Positions 1 through 6,776 of a stretch of 21,892 bases of DNA are shown piece after piece. Origin of the DNA: Halieaceae bacterium. Lineage in GTDB: Bacteria; Pseudomonadota; Gammaproteobacteria; Pseudomonadales; Halieaceae. The stretch is from contig DPGN01000064.1 in the NCBI GenBank assembly GCA_003523185.1, positions 13,293 through 35,184 of the forward strand, given 5' to 3'. Under the pieces are notes generated by a model. The model saw only the letters and a program-made list of their open reading frames with translations, searched no databases and was not told where the DNA came from. The translations under genes were made by a program, and so were the position numbers. How positions within the stretch are numbered: the first letter of the stretch is position 1; every line of letters starts with the position of its first letter.

Positions 1-666
1 CAGGAAGAGTTTTTTCACACGTTTAATGCGTTGCTAGAGGGTGGCCAGCAGATGATCTTGACCTGCGATCGTTACCCAAAGGAGATCGATGGGGTCGAGG
101 AGCGGTTAAAGAGCCGCTTTGGGTGGGGCCTAACAGTGGCGGTGGAACCGCCAGAACTGGAGACCCGCGTCGCCATCCTCATGAAGAAGGCGGAGCAGTC
201 AGGCATCGAAATGTCTCATGAGGCAGCATTTTTTATTGCACAACGAATCCGATCGAATGTTCGCGAGCTTGAAGGTGCGCTAAAGCGAGTCATTGCGAGC
301 GCGAACTTTACCGGCAGGCCTTTTGATATTGATTTGATTAAGGAAAGCTTGAAGGACCTCTTGGCCCTGCAGGATAAACAGGTCTCGCTAGAAAACATCA
401 AGCGGACAGTTGCGGACTACTATAAGATTAAAGTCGCGGATTTATTGTCGAAAAGACGAAACCGTTCAATCGCGCGTCCTAGACAAGTAGCGATGGCGCT
501 GTCGAAGGAGCTAACGAATCATAGCTTGCCAGAGATTGGCGATGCGTTTGGGGGAAGAGACCACACGACAGTGCTTCACGCTTGTCGTAAGATAGCGGAG
601 TTGCGTGGAACAACATCGGATATTGGGGAAGATTATAAGAATCTGCTGCGCTTACTGACTACGTGA
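1..666 (+). CDS. dnaA: Chromosomal replication initiator DnaA (C-terminal part, 5' end outside window)
   Basis: DnaA binds DnaA boxes at oriC, melts the origin and loads the replicative helicase. The reading frame is open from base 1 with no start, so the N-terminus and Walker A/B motifs lie upstream of the window; 221 residues are visible. Seen in order: the end of the AAA+ domain with the arginine-finger segment EERLKSRFGWGL, the sensor II stretch NVRELEGALKRV, a linker helix, and domain IV, the helix-turn-helix DNA-binding domain, with the family signature GGRDHTTVLHACRKI near bases 550-595. It ends with TGA at 664-666, 35 bases before dnaN, the usual dnaA-dnaN arrangement. The C-terminus has the family's usual length and no damage is seen. 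Identification is certain; the origin itself is not visible. Confidence 0.98.
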   Translation, partial: QEEFFHTFNALLEGGQQMILTCDRYPKEIDGVEERLKSRFGWGLTVAVEPPELETRVAILMKKAEQSGIEMSHEAAFFIAQRIRSNVRELEGALKRVIASANFTGRPFDIDLIKESLKDLLALQDKQVSLENIKRTVADYYKIKVADLLSKRRNRSIARPRQVAMALSKELTNHSLPEIGDAFGGRDHTTVLHACRKIAELRGTTSDIGEDYKNLLRLLTT

Positions 667-701
667 TATAAGCGCTGGCTACGACAAGAGAGATCATACG
701 A

Positions 702-1814
702 ATGAAGTTTTCGGTATCACGGGACGCATTGATTAAGCCTTTGAACCTGGTTGCAGGTGTGGTTGAGCGTCGCCAAACACTACCCATTTTATCTAACGTT
801 CTCATGAGCTTAGAGGGCAATCGTTTGTCGCTTACAGGTACCGATCTAGAGGTTGAACTTGTTGGTCGCATCGATGTGCAAAGCGAAGGTGCTGATGGGG
901 ACATCACTGTGCCAGCGCGAAAGCTGGTTGATATCTGTAAAAGCTTGCCCGACGGGGTCGATATTTCCTTTAGTGTTGAAGACGGTAAAGTCACCGTGCG
1001 AGCAGGGCGAAGCCGCTTCACCTTATCCACATTACCCGCGGCAGAGTTTCCAACCGTAGAGGCGGGCGACGGTGAGATAGATTTAGATTTGGCGCAGCCA
1101 CTTGTCCGCCAGATGATTGATCGCACTGGCTTCGCCATGGCGCAGCAAGATGTGCGCTATTACTTGAATGGTATGTATCTCGAAATTAAAGAGGGAAGGC
1201 TGCGCTTTGTGGCAACAGACGGTCACCGCTTGGCTTTGTGTACGGCACCTGGACAGGTAGGTGCAGATGACAAGTCCGTGATTGTGCCGCGCAAAGGCAT
1301 ATTGGAGTTGTCGCGTTTATTGGACGGCGATGGTTCCGTTACGTTGAGTGTCGGCTCTAACCATATTCGTGCGGCAACCGATCAGTTCACATTTACGTCA
1401 AAGTTAGTTGATGGCAAGTTCCCCGAGTATGAGCGTGTGCTTCCTAGATCGCCTGACAAGTCGGTGTCGGGAGATCGATCGGAGTTGCGACAAGCCTTCA
1501 CGCGAACAGCTATACTTTCCAACGAAAAATATCGTGGTGTGAGGCTGTCTTTGACACCAGGCTCGCTGGAAATTACCGCTAATAATCCTGAGCAGGAGCA
1601 GGCGGAGGAGTCCGTACCGGTAGATTACGCCGGAGATGCGCTGGAGGTTGGTTTCAATGTTAGCTACTTGCTCGATGTGATGGGCGTGCTCACTGGCGCT
1701 ACCGTGCGCATGTCGCTTTCTGACTCGGCGAGCTCTGCGTTAATCGAAGAAGGAGAAGCGGGCGGTGATAAAGACGCAGAAGCGTTGTACGTCGTTATGC
1801 CCATGCGGTTGTAA
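702..1814 (+). CDS. dnaN: DNA polymerase III beta subunit (sliding clamp)
   Basis: DnaN forms the dimeric ring that tethers DNA polymerase III and other polymerases to DNA. The product is 370 residues, close to the 366-367 typical of gammaproteobacteria. The N-terminus MKFSVSRDALIKPLNLVAGVV and the C-terminus ending YVVMPMRL are characteristic; the latter lines the peptide-binding pocket used by clamp partners. Other family segments are the pair LPILSNVLM and GTDLEVEL in domain I and the ATDGHRLAL stretch in domain II. The ATG start is preceded by a purine-rich AGAGAG about ten bases upstream. It lies 35 bases after dnaA and 18 before recF, so the three are probably co-transcribed. A perfect DnaA box lies inside this gene at 1023-1031. 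Confidence 0.98.
   Translation: MKFSVSRDALIKPLNLVAGVVERRQTLPILSNVLMSLEGNRLSLTGTDLEVELVGRIDVQSEGADGDITVPARKLVDICKSLPDGVDISFSVEDGKVTVRAGRSRFTLSTLPAAEFPTVEAGDGEIDLDLAQPLVRQMIDRTGFAMAQQDVRYYLNGMYLEIKEGRLRFVATDGHRLALCTAPGQVGADDKSVIVPRKGILELSRLLDGDGSVTLSVGSNHIRAATDQFTFTSKLVDGKFPEYERVLPRSPDKSVSGDRSELRQAFTRTAILSNEKYRGVRLSLTPGSLEITANNPEQEQAEESVPVDYAGDALEVGFNVSYLLDVMGVLTGATVRMSLSDSASSALIEEGEAGGDKDAEALYVVMPMRL
1023..1031 (+). promoter_or_regulatory. Perfect DnaA box inside dnaN
   Basis: TTATCCACA matches the high-affinity E. coli-type DnaA box exactly. It is the only perfect copy I found by eye in the window on either strand, and it sits in codons of dnaN about 360 bases after the end of dnaA. It may be chance, or may bind DnaA for autoregulation or titration near the origin. 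Confidence 0.5.
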
Positions 1815-1832
1815 GCCACTTCTGATAATGCT

Positions 1833-2921
1833 TTGCTAACGCAGCTATCGATCCAAAACTTAAGAAACTTATCTGAGGCCTGTCTGGAGTTGTCAGAGGG
1901 GCTGTCGGTGTTCACGGGTCTTAACGGTGCCGGCAAAACCTCTGTGCTTGATGCCGTTCATATTCTGGGGACGGGCAAGTCCTTCACAGCGTCGCAGCTT
2001 AGCAAGGCTATACGTGACGAGCAGCCAGGGCTCCAAGTGGTAGGCCGCATGAAATATGGAGGCGCCGAATCCGTGATTGGGATCAGGCGGCTGCGAGCGG
2101 GTGGCGGTGAAACCCGACTATCGGGTACTCCCGTGAAGGCCTTATCAGAGCTCGCTCGTGAACTCCCGCTGGTTCTTTTAAACGCCGATTCACTGAATGC
2201 GCTGAGGGGGGGTCCAGAGGCGCGGCGGCGACTGATCGATCAAATGGTGTTCCACGTGGAACATTCTTTTATCTCGTCGTGGCAGCGATATCATCAGGCC
2301 TTGAAACAACGCAATATCCTGCTTCGAAAGACGCGTGGTGGTGATGACGGCGTGTGGACAAACGAAATGGCTGCTGTGGGCGAGCAGGTTCATGAGGCCA
2401 GAGAGCGAGTTACCGCACTTTTATCAGATGAGCTGTCTGAGGTTTTGTCATCAATGGGCGTTGATTTTCCTGGTATGTCATTGGTTTTGAGATCTGGATG
2501 GACTGCGGGTGAGTCGTTGACCGGTGCGTTAAACGCCAGTGCGCAGAGTGACAGACAGCGTGGCTTCACACAGGTGGGCCCGCATCGTGCGGATTTACAG
2601 TGTTTACTCGGGAGTAGGCCGGCGAATGAGGTTTTGTCTCGCGGCCAAATGAAGGTTCTCATGTCGGCTATGCGGGTGGCGCAGGGCCGGGTGCTCGCAG
2701 AGGTGGCAGGCCGTGCGCCTGTGTTTTTGTTGGACGATGTGGGTGCGGAGCTTGATGGCGATAATGCTAGAGCCGTGTTTTCTGTTTTGGCCGAAAAAAA
2801 GGCGCAGGTGCTTGCGACCGCGGTTTCTCTGGGTGATCTCTCTAGGTGGGCAGATTTTGTGCCATTAACAGTGTTCCACGTGGAACAAGGGGTGATCACA
2901 GAGACCAAATCAATGGCATAA
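1833..2921 (+). CDS. recF: DNA replication and repair protein RecF
   Basis: RecF is an SMC/ABC-like ATPase that, with RecO and RecR, helps load RecA onto gapped DNA. The 362-residue product (E. coli 357) has Walker A GLNGAGKTS at residues 29-37, the ABC-type signature LSRGQ at 268-272 and Walker B with the acidic pair D301-D302 (LLDDVGAELD). The start is TTG at 1833: the frame stops upstream at the dnaN TAA, and LTQLSIQNLRN aligns with the family N-terminus. The nearest ATG (1828) is in another frame and closes after three codons. There is no clear Shine-Dalgarno sequence, suggesting weak or coupled translation. Two parS palindromes are embedded in the gene, both read as V-F-H-V-E, at residues 139-143 and near the C-terminus. 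Confidence 0.97.
   Translation: MLTQLSIQNLRNLSEACLELSEGLSVFTGLNGAGKTSVLDAVHILGTGKSFTASQLSKAIRDEQPGLQVVGRMKYGGAESVIGIRRLRAGGGETRLSGTPVKALSELARELPLVLLNADSLNALRGGPEARRRLIDQMVFHVEHSFISSWQRYHQALKQRNILLRKTRGGDDGVWTNEMAAVGEQVHEARERVTALLSDELSEVLSSMGVDFPGMSLVLRSGWTAGESLTGALNASAQSDRQRGFTQVGPHRADLQCLLGSRPANEVLSRGQMKVLMSAMRVAQGRVLAEVAGRAPVFLLDDVGAELDGDNARAVFSVLAEKKAQVLATAVSLGDLSRWADFVPLTVFHVEQGVITETKSMA
2248..2263. other. parS: parS centromere site 1 (within recF)
   Basis: TGTTCCACGTGGAACA is a perfect 16-bp palindrome whose core GTTCCACGTGGAAC is the parS sequence bound by ParB in Pseudomonas. Chromosomal parS sites cluster around oriC, as here. The site is read by RecF as V-F-H-V-E-H at residues 139-144, a position where I recall related RecF proteins carrying a similar F-H-V-E segment. 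parA and parB are not in the window. Confidence 0.85.
2872..2887. other. parS: parS centromere site 2 (end of recF, upstream of gyrB)
   Basis: This is a second perfect copy of TGTTCCACGTGGAACA, 624 bases from the first and in the same codon phase, so RecF reads V-F-H-V-E-Q near its C-terminus. It ends 59 bases before the gyrB start codon and just upstream of the putative gyrB -10 element, so ParB binding there could affect gyrB transcription (inference). Confidence 0.85.
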
Positions 2922-2922
2922 T
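2914..2922 (+). promoter_or_regulatory. Putative extended -10 promoter element for gyrB
   Basis: TGGCATAAT fits the extended -10 pattern TG-N-TATAAT with one mismatch in the hexamer. It overlaps the last codons of recF. Only a poor -35 (TGATCA at 2893-2898, 18-base spacer) is visible. Transcription would begin near 2929, leaving a short leader with a strong Shine-Dalgarno sequence. This is tentative; read-through from recF is equally possible. Confidence 0.3.
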
Positions 2923-2946
2923 ACTCGGTGAGTGGAAGGAGATCTC

Positions 2947-5379
2947 ATGGAAGACAACACCCCCGGCGCTGAAGAAGCCAATTACGACTCTTCTAGTATT
3001 AAAGTACTGAAAGGTTTGGATGCCGTCCGAAAACGACCAGGCATGTACATTGGCGATACGGACGACGGAACCGGCCTCCACCACATGGTCTTTGAAATCG
3101 TCGATAACTCTATTGATGAGGCATTGGCGGGGCACTGTAGCCAGATCGACATTGTCATTCACCCCGATGAATCGGTGAGTGTTAGCGATGACGGGCGCGG
3201 CATTCCGACAGAGCAGCACGAAGAGGGTGTTTCTGCGGCAGAGGTCATTATGACGGTTCTGCACGCGGGCGGTAAGTTCGACGATAACACCTACAAGGTG
3301 TCGGGAGGCTTGCACGGTGTGGGTGTCTCTGTGGTTAACGCGCTGTCCGAAGAGCTTTGCTTAACCATCCGGCGACAGGGAAAGCTCCACGAGCAAACCT
3401 ACAGACATGGTGTTCCTGACGCACCGTTGGCTGTGATTGGCGATACACAGGAGTCGGGTACATCAGTACGTTTTAAGCCTTCTGCCGATACCTTCTCCAA
3501 CATTAAGTTTCACTTCGATGTGTTAGCCAAGCGTTTACGAGAGCTGGCTTTCCTGAACTCTGGGGTAAAGATTGTTCTGTTTGATGAGCGAAGTGGCGAA
3601 AGTGAAACGTATTGCTACGACGGTGGTTTGAGCGCCTTTGTTGATTTCCTTAACCAGGCTAAGTCGCCCATTAACAAGGTTTTCCACTTTGAGACAACCA
3701 ACGAGGATGGTGTTGGTGTTGAGGTGGCGTTGCAGTGGAATGACGGGTTTCAGGAAAGCATTTTCTGTTACACCAACAATATTCCTCAGCGCGACGGTGG
3801 TACACACCTCGCGGGATTTAGATCGGCGCTTACTCGCGGTTTAAATGGCTACATAGAGCGCGAGGGTCTGGCCAAGAAGGCTAAGGTCAACACAACGGGC
3901 GACGACGCGCGTGAGGGTTTGACCGCCATCGTTTCTGTCAAAGTGCCGGATCCAAAATTCTCCTCACAGACGAAAGACAAATTAGTTTCGAGCGAGGTGA
4001 AGCCAATCGTTGAACAGGCCATGGGCGCCGCCTTTGGTGAGTTCCTCTTGGAAAACCCTAACGATGCAAAGCAAATTGTGGGCAAGATGCTCGATGCAGC
4101 GCGGGCTCGAGAAGCGGCACGTAAAGCACGCGAGATGACCCGTCGTAAGGGTGCGCTCGATATTGCCGGCCTGCCTGGTAAGTTGGCGGATTGTCAGGAA
4201 CGGGACCCCTCTTTGTGTGAACTTTACCTGGTGGAGGGAGACTCTGCGGGTGGTTCGGCCAAGCAGGGAAGAAACCGAAAGTTCCAAGCTATTTTGCCTT
4301 TAAAGGGCAAGATCTTAAATGTAGAACGGGCACGCTTTGACAAGATGCTAAGCAACGCGGAGGTTGGCACCATTGTCACCGCGTTAGGGTGCGGTATTGG
4401 CAAGGATGAGTTCGATCCTGACAAGCTTCGCTACCATCAAATCATCATCATGACCGATGCTGATGTGGATGGATCGCATATTCGAACGCTGTTGCTAACG
4501 TTTTTCTTCAGACAAATGCGAGAACTGGTGGAGCGCGGGCATGTCTACATCGCGCAGCCCCCGCTTTATAAGCTTACTCGCGGTAAATCAAGTCAGTACC
4601 TCAAAGACGAAGATGCTCTGGCTGAATACCTGACGAACGCGGCCCTTATTGATACGACGCTTTTCAAGAACGATTCAGATGAAGGGTTATCGGGGGATCC
4701 GCTTGCAGATATCGTGTCACGCTATCAGCGAGCAGAGTCGACTATTGATCGCCTCAGTCGTGTCTATTCATCCGATGTACTTTGGGAGCTTGTTTACACT
4801 TCTCCGCTGACTGTCGACGATATGGCAGATGAGGCGCGTGTAACGGCATTTTCTGAAGCCCTAAGTAAGCGCTTACTTACAATATCAGGTAGCAATGTAG
4901 GGTTTGAGTGCTTCGTCCGGCGTGATCCAGAGCGCGGCACTTACTACGTAGTTGTTCGTCGAACTGCGCACAGTGTGGCCAGCGACATTGTCCTTGGTCA
5001 CAATTTGTTTAGCTCTGGAGAATACAGGCAACTCACCGAGCTGGGTGCATTGCTTGCCTCATCAGTCACATCAGAGAGTTTTGTGAAGCGAGGCGAGAAG
5101 GTATTCGCTTCCTCTGATTTCTCAAAGATCATGCAATGGCTGCTCGATGAGGCCCGGCGTGGTTGTTCCATTCAGCGTTACAAGGGCTTGGGCGAGATGA
5201 ACCCCGATCAATTGTGGGAGACCACAATGGACCCTGATGCCCGACGAATGCTTCGCGTGACGATTGAAGACGCTATTCGTGCTGACCAAATGTTTGTCAC
5301 GTTGATGGGTGATGACGTCGAGCCACGCCGAGATTTCATCGAAACTAACGCGTTGGCGGTGGCAAACCTAGACGTTTAA
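2947..5379 (+). CDS. gyrB: DNA gyrase subunit B
   Basis: GyrB is the ATPase and Toprim subunit of gyrase; with GyrA it introduces negative supercoils. The product has 810 residues (E. coli 804), the long proteobacterial form with the extra domain inside the Toprim/C-terminal region. Seen: GHKL ATPase motifs VDNSIDEALAG with Asn54, DDGRGIP and GGLHGVGVSVVNALS; Toprim EGDSAGGSAKQGR starting at Glu430; the metal-binding DADVDGSH with Asp504, Asp506 and Asp508; and the C-terminal QRYKGLGEMNP. An in-frame GTG at 2932 would add five residues, but AAGGAG at 2936-2941 sits five bases before ATG 2947 and decides the start. It follows recF by 25 bases and converges on rmuC. Confidence 0.98.
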   Translation: MEDNTPGAEEANYDSSSIKVLKGLDAVRKRPGMYIGDTDDGTGLHHMVFEIVDNSIDEALAGHCSQIDIVIHPDESVSVSDDGRGIPTEQHEEGVSAAEVIMTVLHAGGKFDDNTYKVSGGLHGVGVSVVNALSEELCLTIRRQGKLHEQTYRHGVPDAPLAVIGDTQESGTSVRFKPSADTFSNIKFHFDVLAKRLRELAFLNSGVKIVLFDERSGESETYCYDGGLSAFVDFLNQAKSPINKVFHFETTNEDGVGVEVALQWNDGFQESIFCYTNNIPQRDGGTHLAGFRSALTRGLNGYIEREGLAKKAKVNTTGDDAREGLTAIVSVKVPDPKFSSQTKDKLVSSEVKPIVEQAMGAAFGEFLLENPNDAKQIVGKMLDAARAREAARKAREMTRRKGALDIAGLPGKLADCQERDPSLCELYLVEGDSAGGSAKQGRNRKFQAILPLKGKILNVERARFDKMLSNAEVGTIVTALGCGIGKDEFDPDKLRYHQIIIMTDADVDGSHIRTLLLTFFFRQMRELVERGHVYIAQPPLYKLTRGKSSQYLKDEDALAEYLTNAALIDTTLFKNDSDEGLSGDPLADIVSRYQRAESTIDRLSRVYSSDVLWELVYTSPLTVDDMADEARVTAFSEALSKRLLTISGSNVGFECFVRRDPERGTYYVVVRRTAHSVASDIVLGHNLFSSGEYRQLTELGALLASSVTSESFVKRGEKVFASSDFSKIMQWLLDEARRGCSIQRYKGLGEMNPDQLWETTMDPDARRMLRVTIEDAIRADQMFVTLMGDDVEPRRDFIETNALAVANLDV

Positions 5380-5398
5380 TCGCGATATTTGCGGTTAA
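5376..5398. terminator. Weak hairpin between convergent gyrB and rmuC
   Basis: An 8-bp stem, TTAATCGC with GCGGTTAA including one G-U pair, closes a 7-base loop and begins in the gyrB stop codon. It sits in the 25-base gap between two convergent genes, where a two-way terminator is expected. There is no good T-run on the gyrB side, so termination is uncertain. Confidence 0.3.
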
Positions 5399-5404
5399 CT
5401 GTAG

Positions 5405-6763
5405 CTATTTGTCGCCATTGTCTCCTTTTTTGCTGGGCTTATCCGTCGCTAGCGAGAGCTGGCTAGCGTCAGTCTGATCGGGCAGTACATCCAGGTTTTC
5501 AGGGAAGGTTTTTGATACGCGCGTTGATAGTGTTTGAAACCGATCTACTTTCCCGTGTAGCCCCTGTCTGCCTACGAGGCTCTTTACAGCTTCGTTATAG
5601 CGTTTAGTTGTTTGCGACAACGAAGCGCCTACGCTTTCCATGCGTTCAGCTACTAAACACACGGCATTGAAAATGTCGCCAGCACGGTCACTGATATCGC
5701 GCGCCTCGGCGTTACTCCGTTCGACCATCCAGAGGTTCGCCACGGTGCGCAAGATGGGCATGAGTGTCGTGTGCGAAACGAGAACGACGTTCTTTCGATA
5801 CCCATAGTTAAAGAGATCACGTTGCGTGCGCATAATCTCGATGTACGCGGGCTCCACCGGCATGAACATGAGGACGAAATCTGGGCTTTGCAGACCAGCA
5901 AGGTTGGCATAGTCCTTCTCGGAAAGTTGGTCTATGTGGCGCTTTACGGCGGCCGCGTGTGCTGCAAGGCTTTGTGTTCGTTCGCTGTCATCATCGGCAG
6001 TGACTGCGCGCTCGTAATCAACCAGTGACACCTTGCTGTCGATGACAATATGTTTGTCTTGAGGAAGGAAAATGACAAAGTCGGGGAGCATCCGCTGCCC
6101 GTCTTCACCTTTAAAGGCTTGTTGGGCCTCAAAATGCTCACCGCGTCGAAGGCCGGCTAACTCGAGTGTTCGCTCTAGCTGTGCTTCACCCCAGTTCCCA
6201 ACGAGTTTTTTGTCGCCTTTGAGTGCCTGCGTGAGGTTGCTTGCTTCTGATGACATCTCCTGACCTACGTCATGAAGCTGCTTAATCTGCGTTTTGAGCG
6301 CTGCGTTTTGTCCTGTTAAATCGCTGTGAACTTGGTTAACTCTGCTTTGAAAACCATCGATCTTCTCCGAAAGTGGTTTAAGTAGCTGGTTTAATGATTC
6401 TTGATTTCGGGTAGATAGTGACTTCTCGCCTTGACTGACCAGAGCCTGGGCTGTCTTTTCAAACTCGAGTCGAAGCATCTTCTTCGCATCTTCGAGTAAG
6501 GCGATTTTTTCGGCGTGTTCAGTTTCCTTTAGAGCAAGCGTCGCCTTAAGACCCTCTTCGCGACCTGAACTGGCAACCAAGTTTTGATTCATCTCCTGCA
6601 GTTGCCGCTTCAGCGCTTCGACCTCTTCTTTAGCAATATCACCACGAGCGAGCGCATCGGCTACCGACTCGCGGTAAGCACTGTGTTTCCGGGTAAGGAG
6701 GCCGATAGCAATAACGCTGGTTGAGATAAGTGCGAGAGCTACAACTATGGCATCAAATGACAT
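5405..6763 (-). CDS. rmuC: DNA recombination protein RmuC
   Basis: RmuC limits recombination at inverted repeats in E. coli and is thought to be a nuclease of the PD-(D/E)XK class, anchored in the inner membrane. The 452-residue product has one N-terminal membrane segment at about residues 5-24, then a long charged, heptad-like coiled coil to about residue 180. The RmuC domain follows: GDKKLVGNWGE (WGE at 191-193), PDF with Asp228 and IDSKVSL with the DSK at 242-244, the likely catalytic core. The tail after about 420 is low-complexity and charged. It starts 13 bases after glyS ends on the same strand, so it is probably transcribed with glyQS. No defect is seen. Confidence 0.93.
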   Translation of the reverse strand: MSFDAIVVALALISTSVIAIGLLTRKHSAYRESVADALARGDIAKEEVEALKRQLQEMNQNLVASSGREEGLKATLALKETEHAEKIALLEDAKKMLRLEFEKTAQALVSQGEKSLSTRNQESLNQLLKPLSEKIDGFQSRVNQVHSDLTGQNAALKTQIKQLHDVGQEMSSEASNLTQALKGDKKLVGNWGEAQLERTLELAGLRRGEHFEAQQAFKGEDGQRMLPDFVIFLPQDKHIVIDSKVSLVDYERAVTADDDSERTQSLAAHAAAVKRHIDQLSEKDYANLAGLQSPDFVLMFMPVEPAYIEIMRTQRDLFNYGYRKNVVLVSHTTLMPILRTVANLWMVERSNAEARDISDRAGDIFNAVCLVAERMESVGASLSQTTKRYNEAVKSLVGRQGLHGKVDRFQTLSTRVSKTFPENLDVLPDQTDASQLSLATDKPSKKGDNGDK

Positions 6764-6776
6764 GAATAGGCAGGCC

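Noticed and set aside
2390..2908. Long open frame antisense to recF
   Set aside because: It is a mirror of recF coding phase in GC-biased codons, with no family motif or start signal of its own. The same applies to the antisense frames over dnaN (659-1138), gyrB (2896-3315) and aroE (21322-21807).
2932..2946. GyrB start at GTG 2932
   Set aside because: The AAGGAG ribosome-binding site lies within this stretch, five bases before ATG 2947, so the GTG cannot be the main start.
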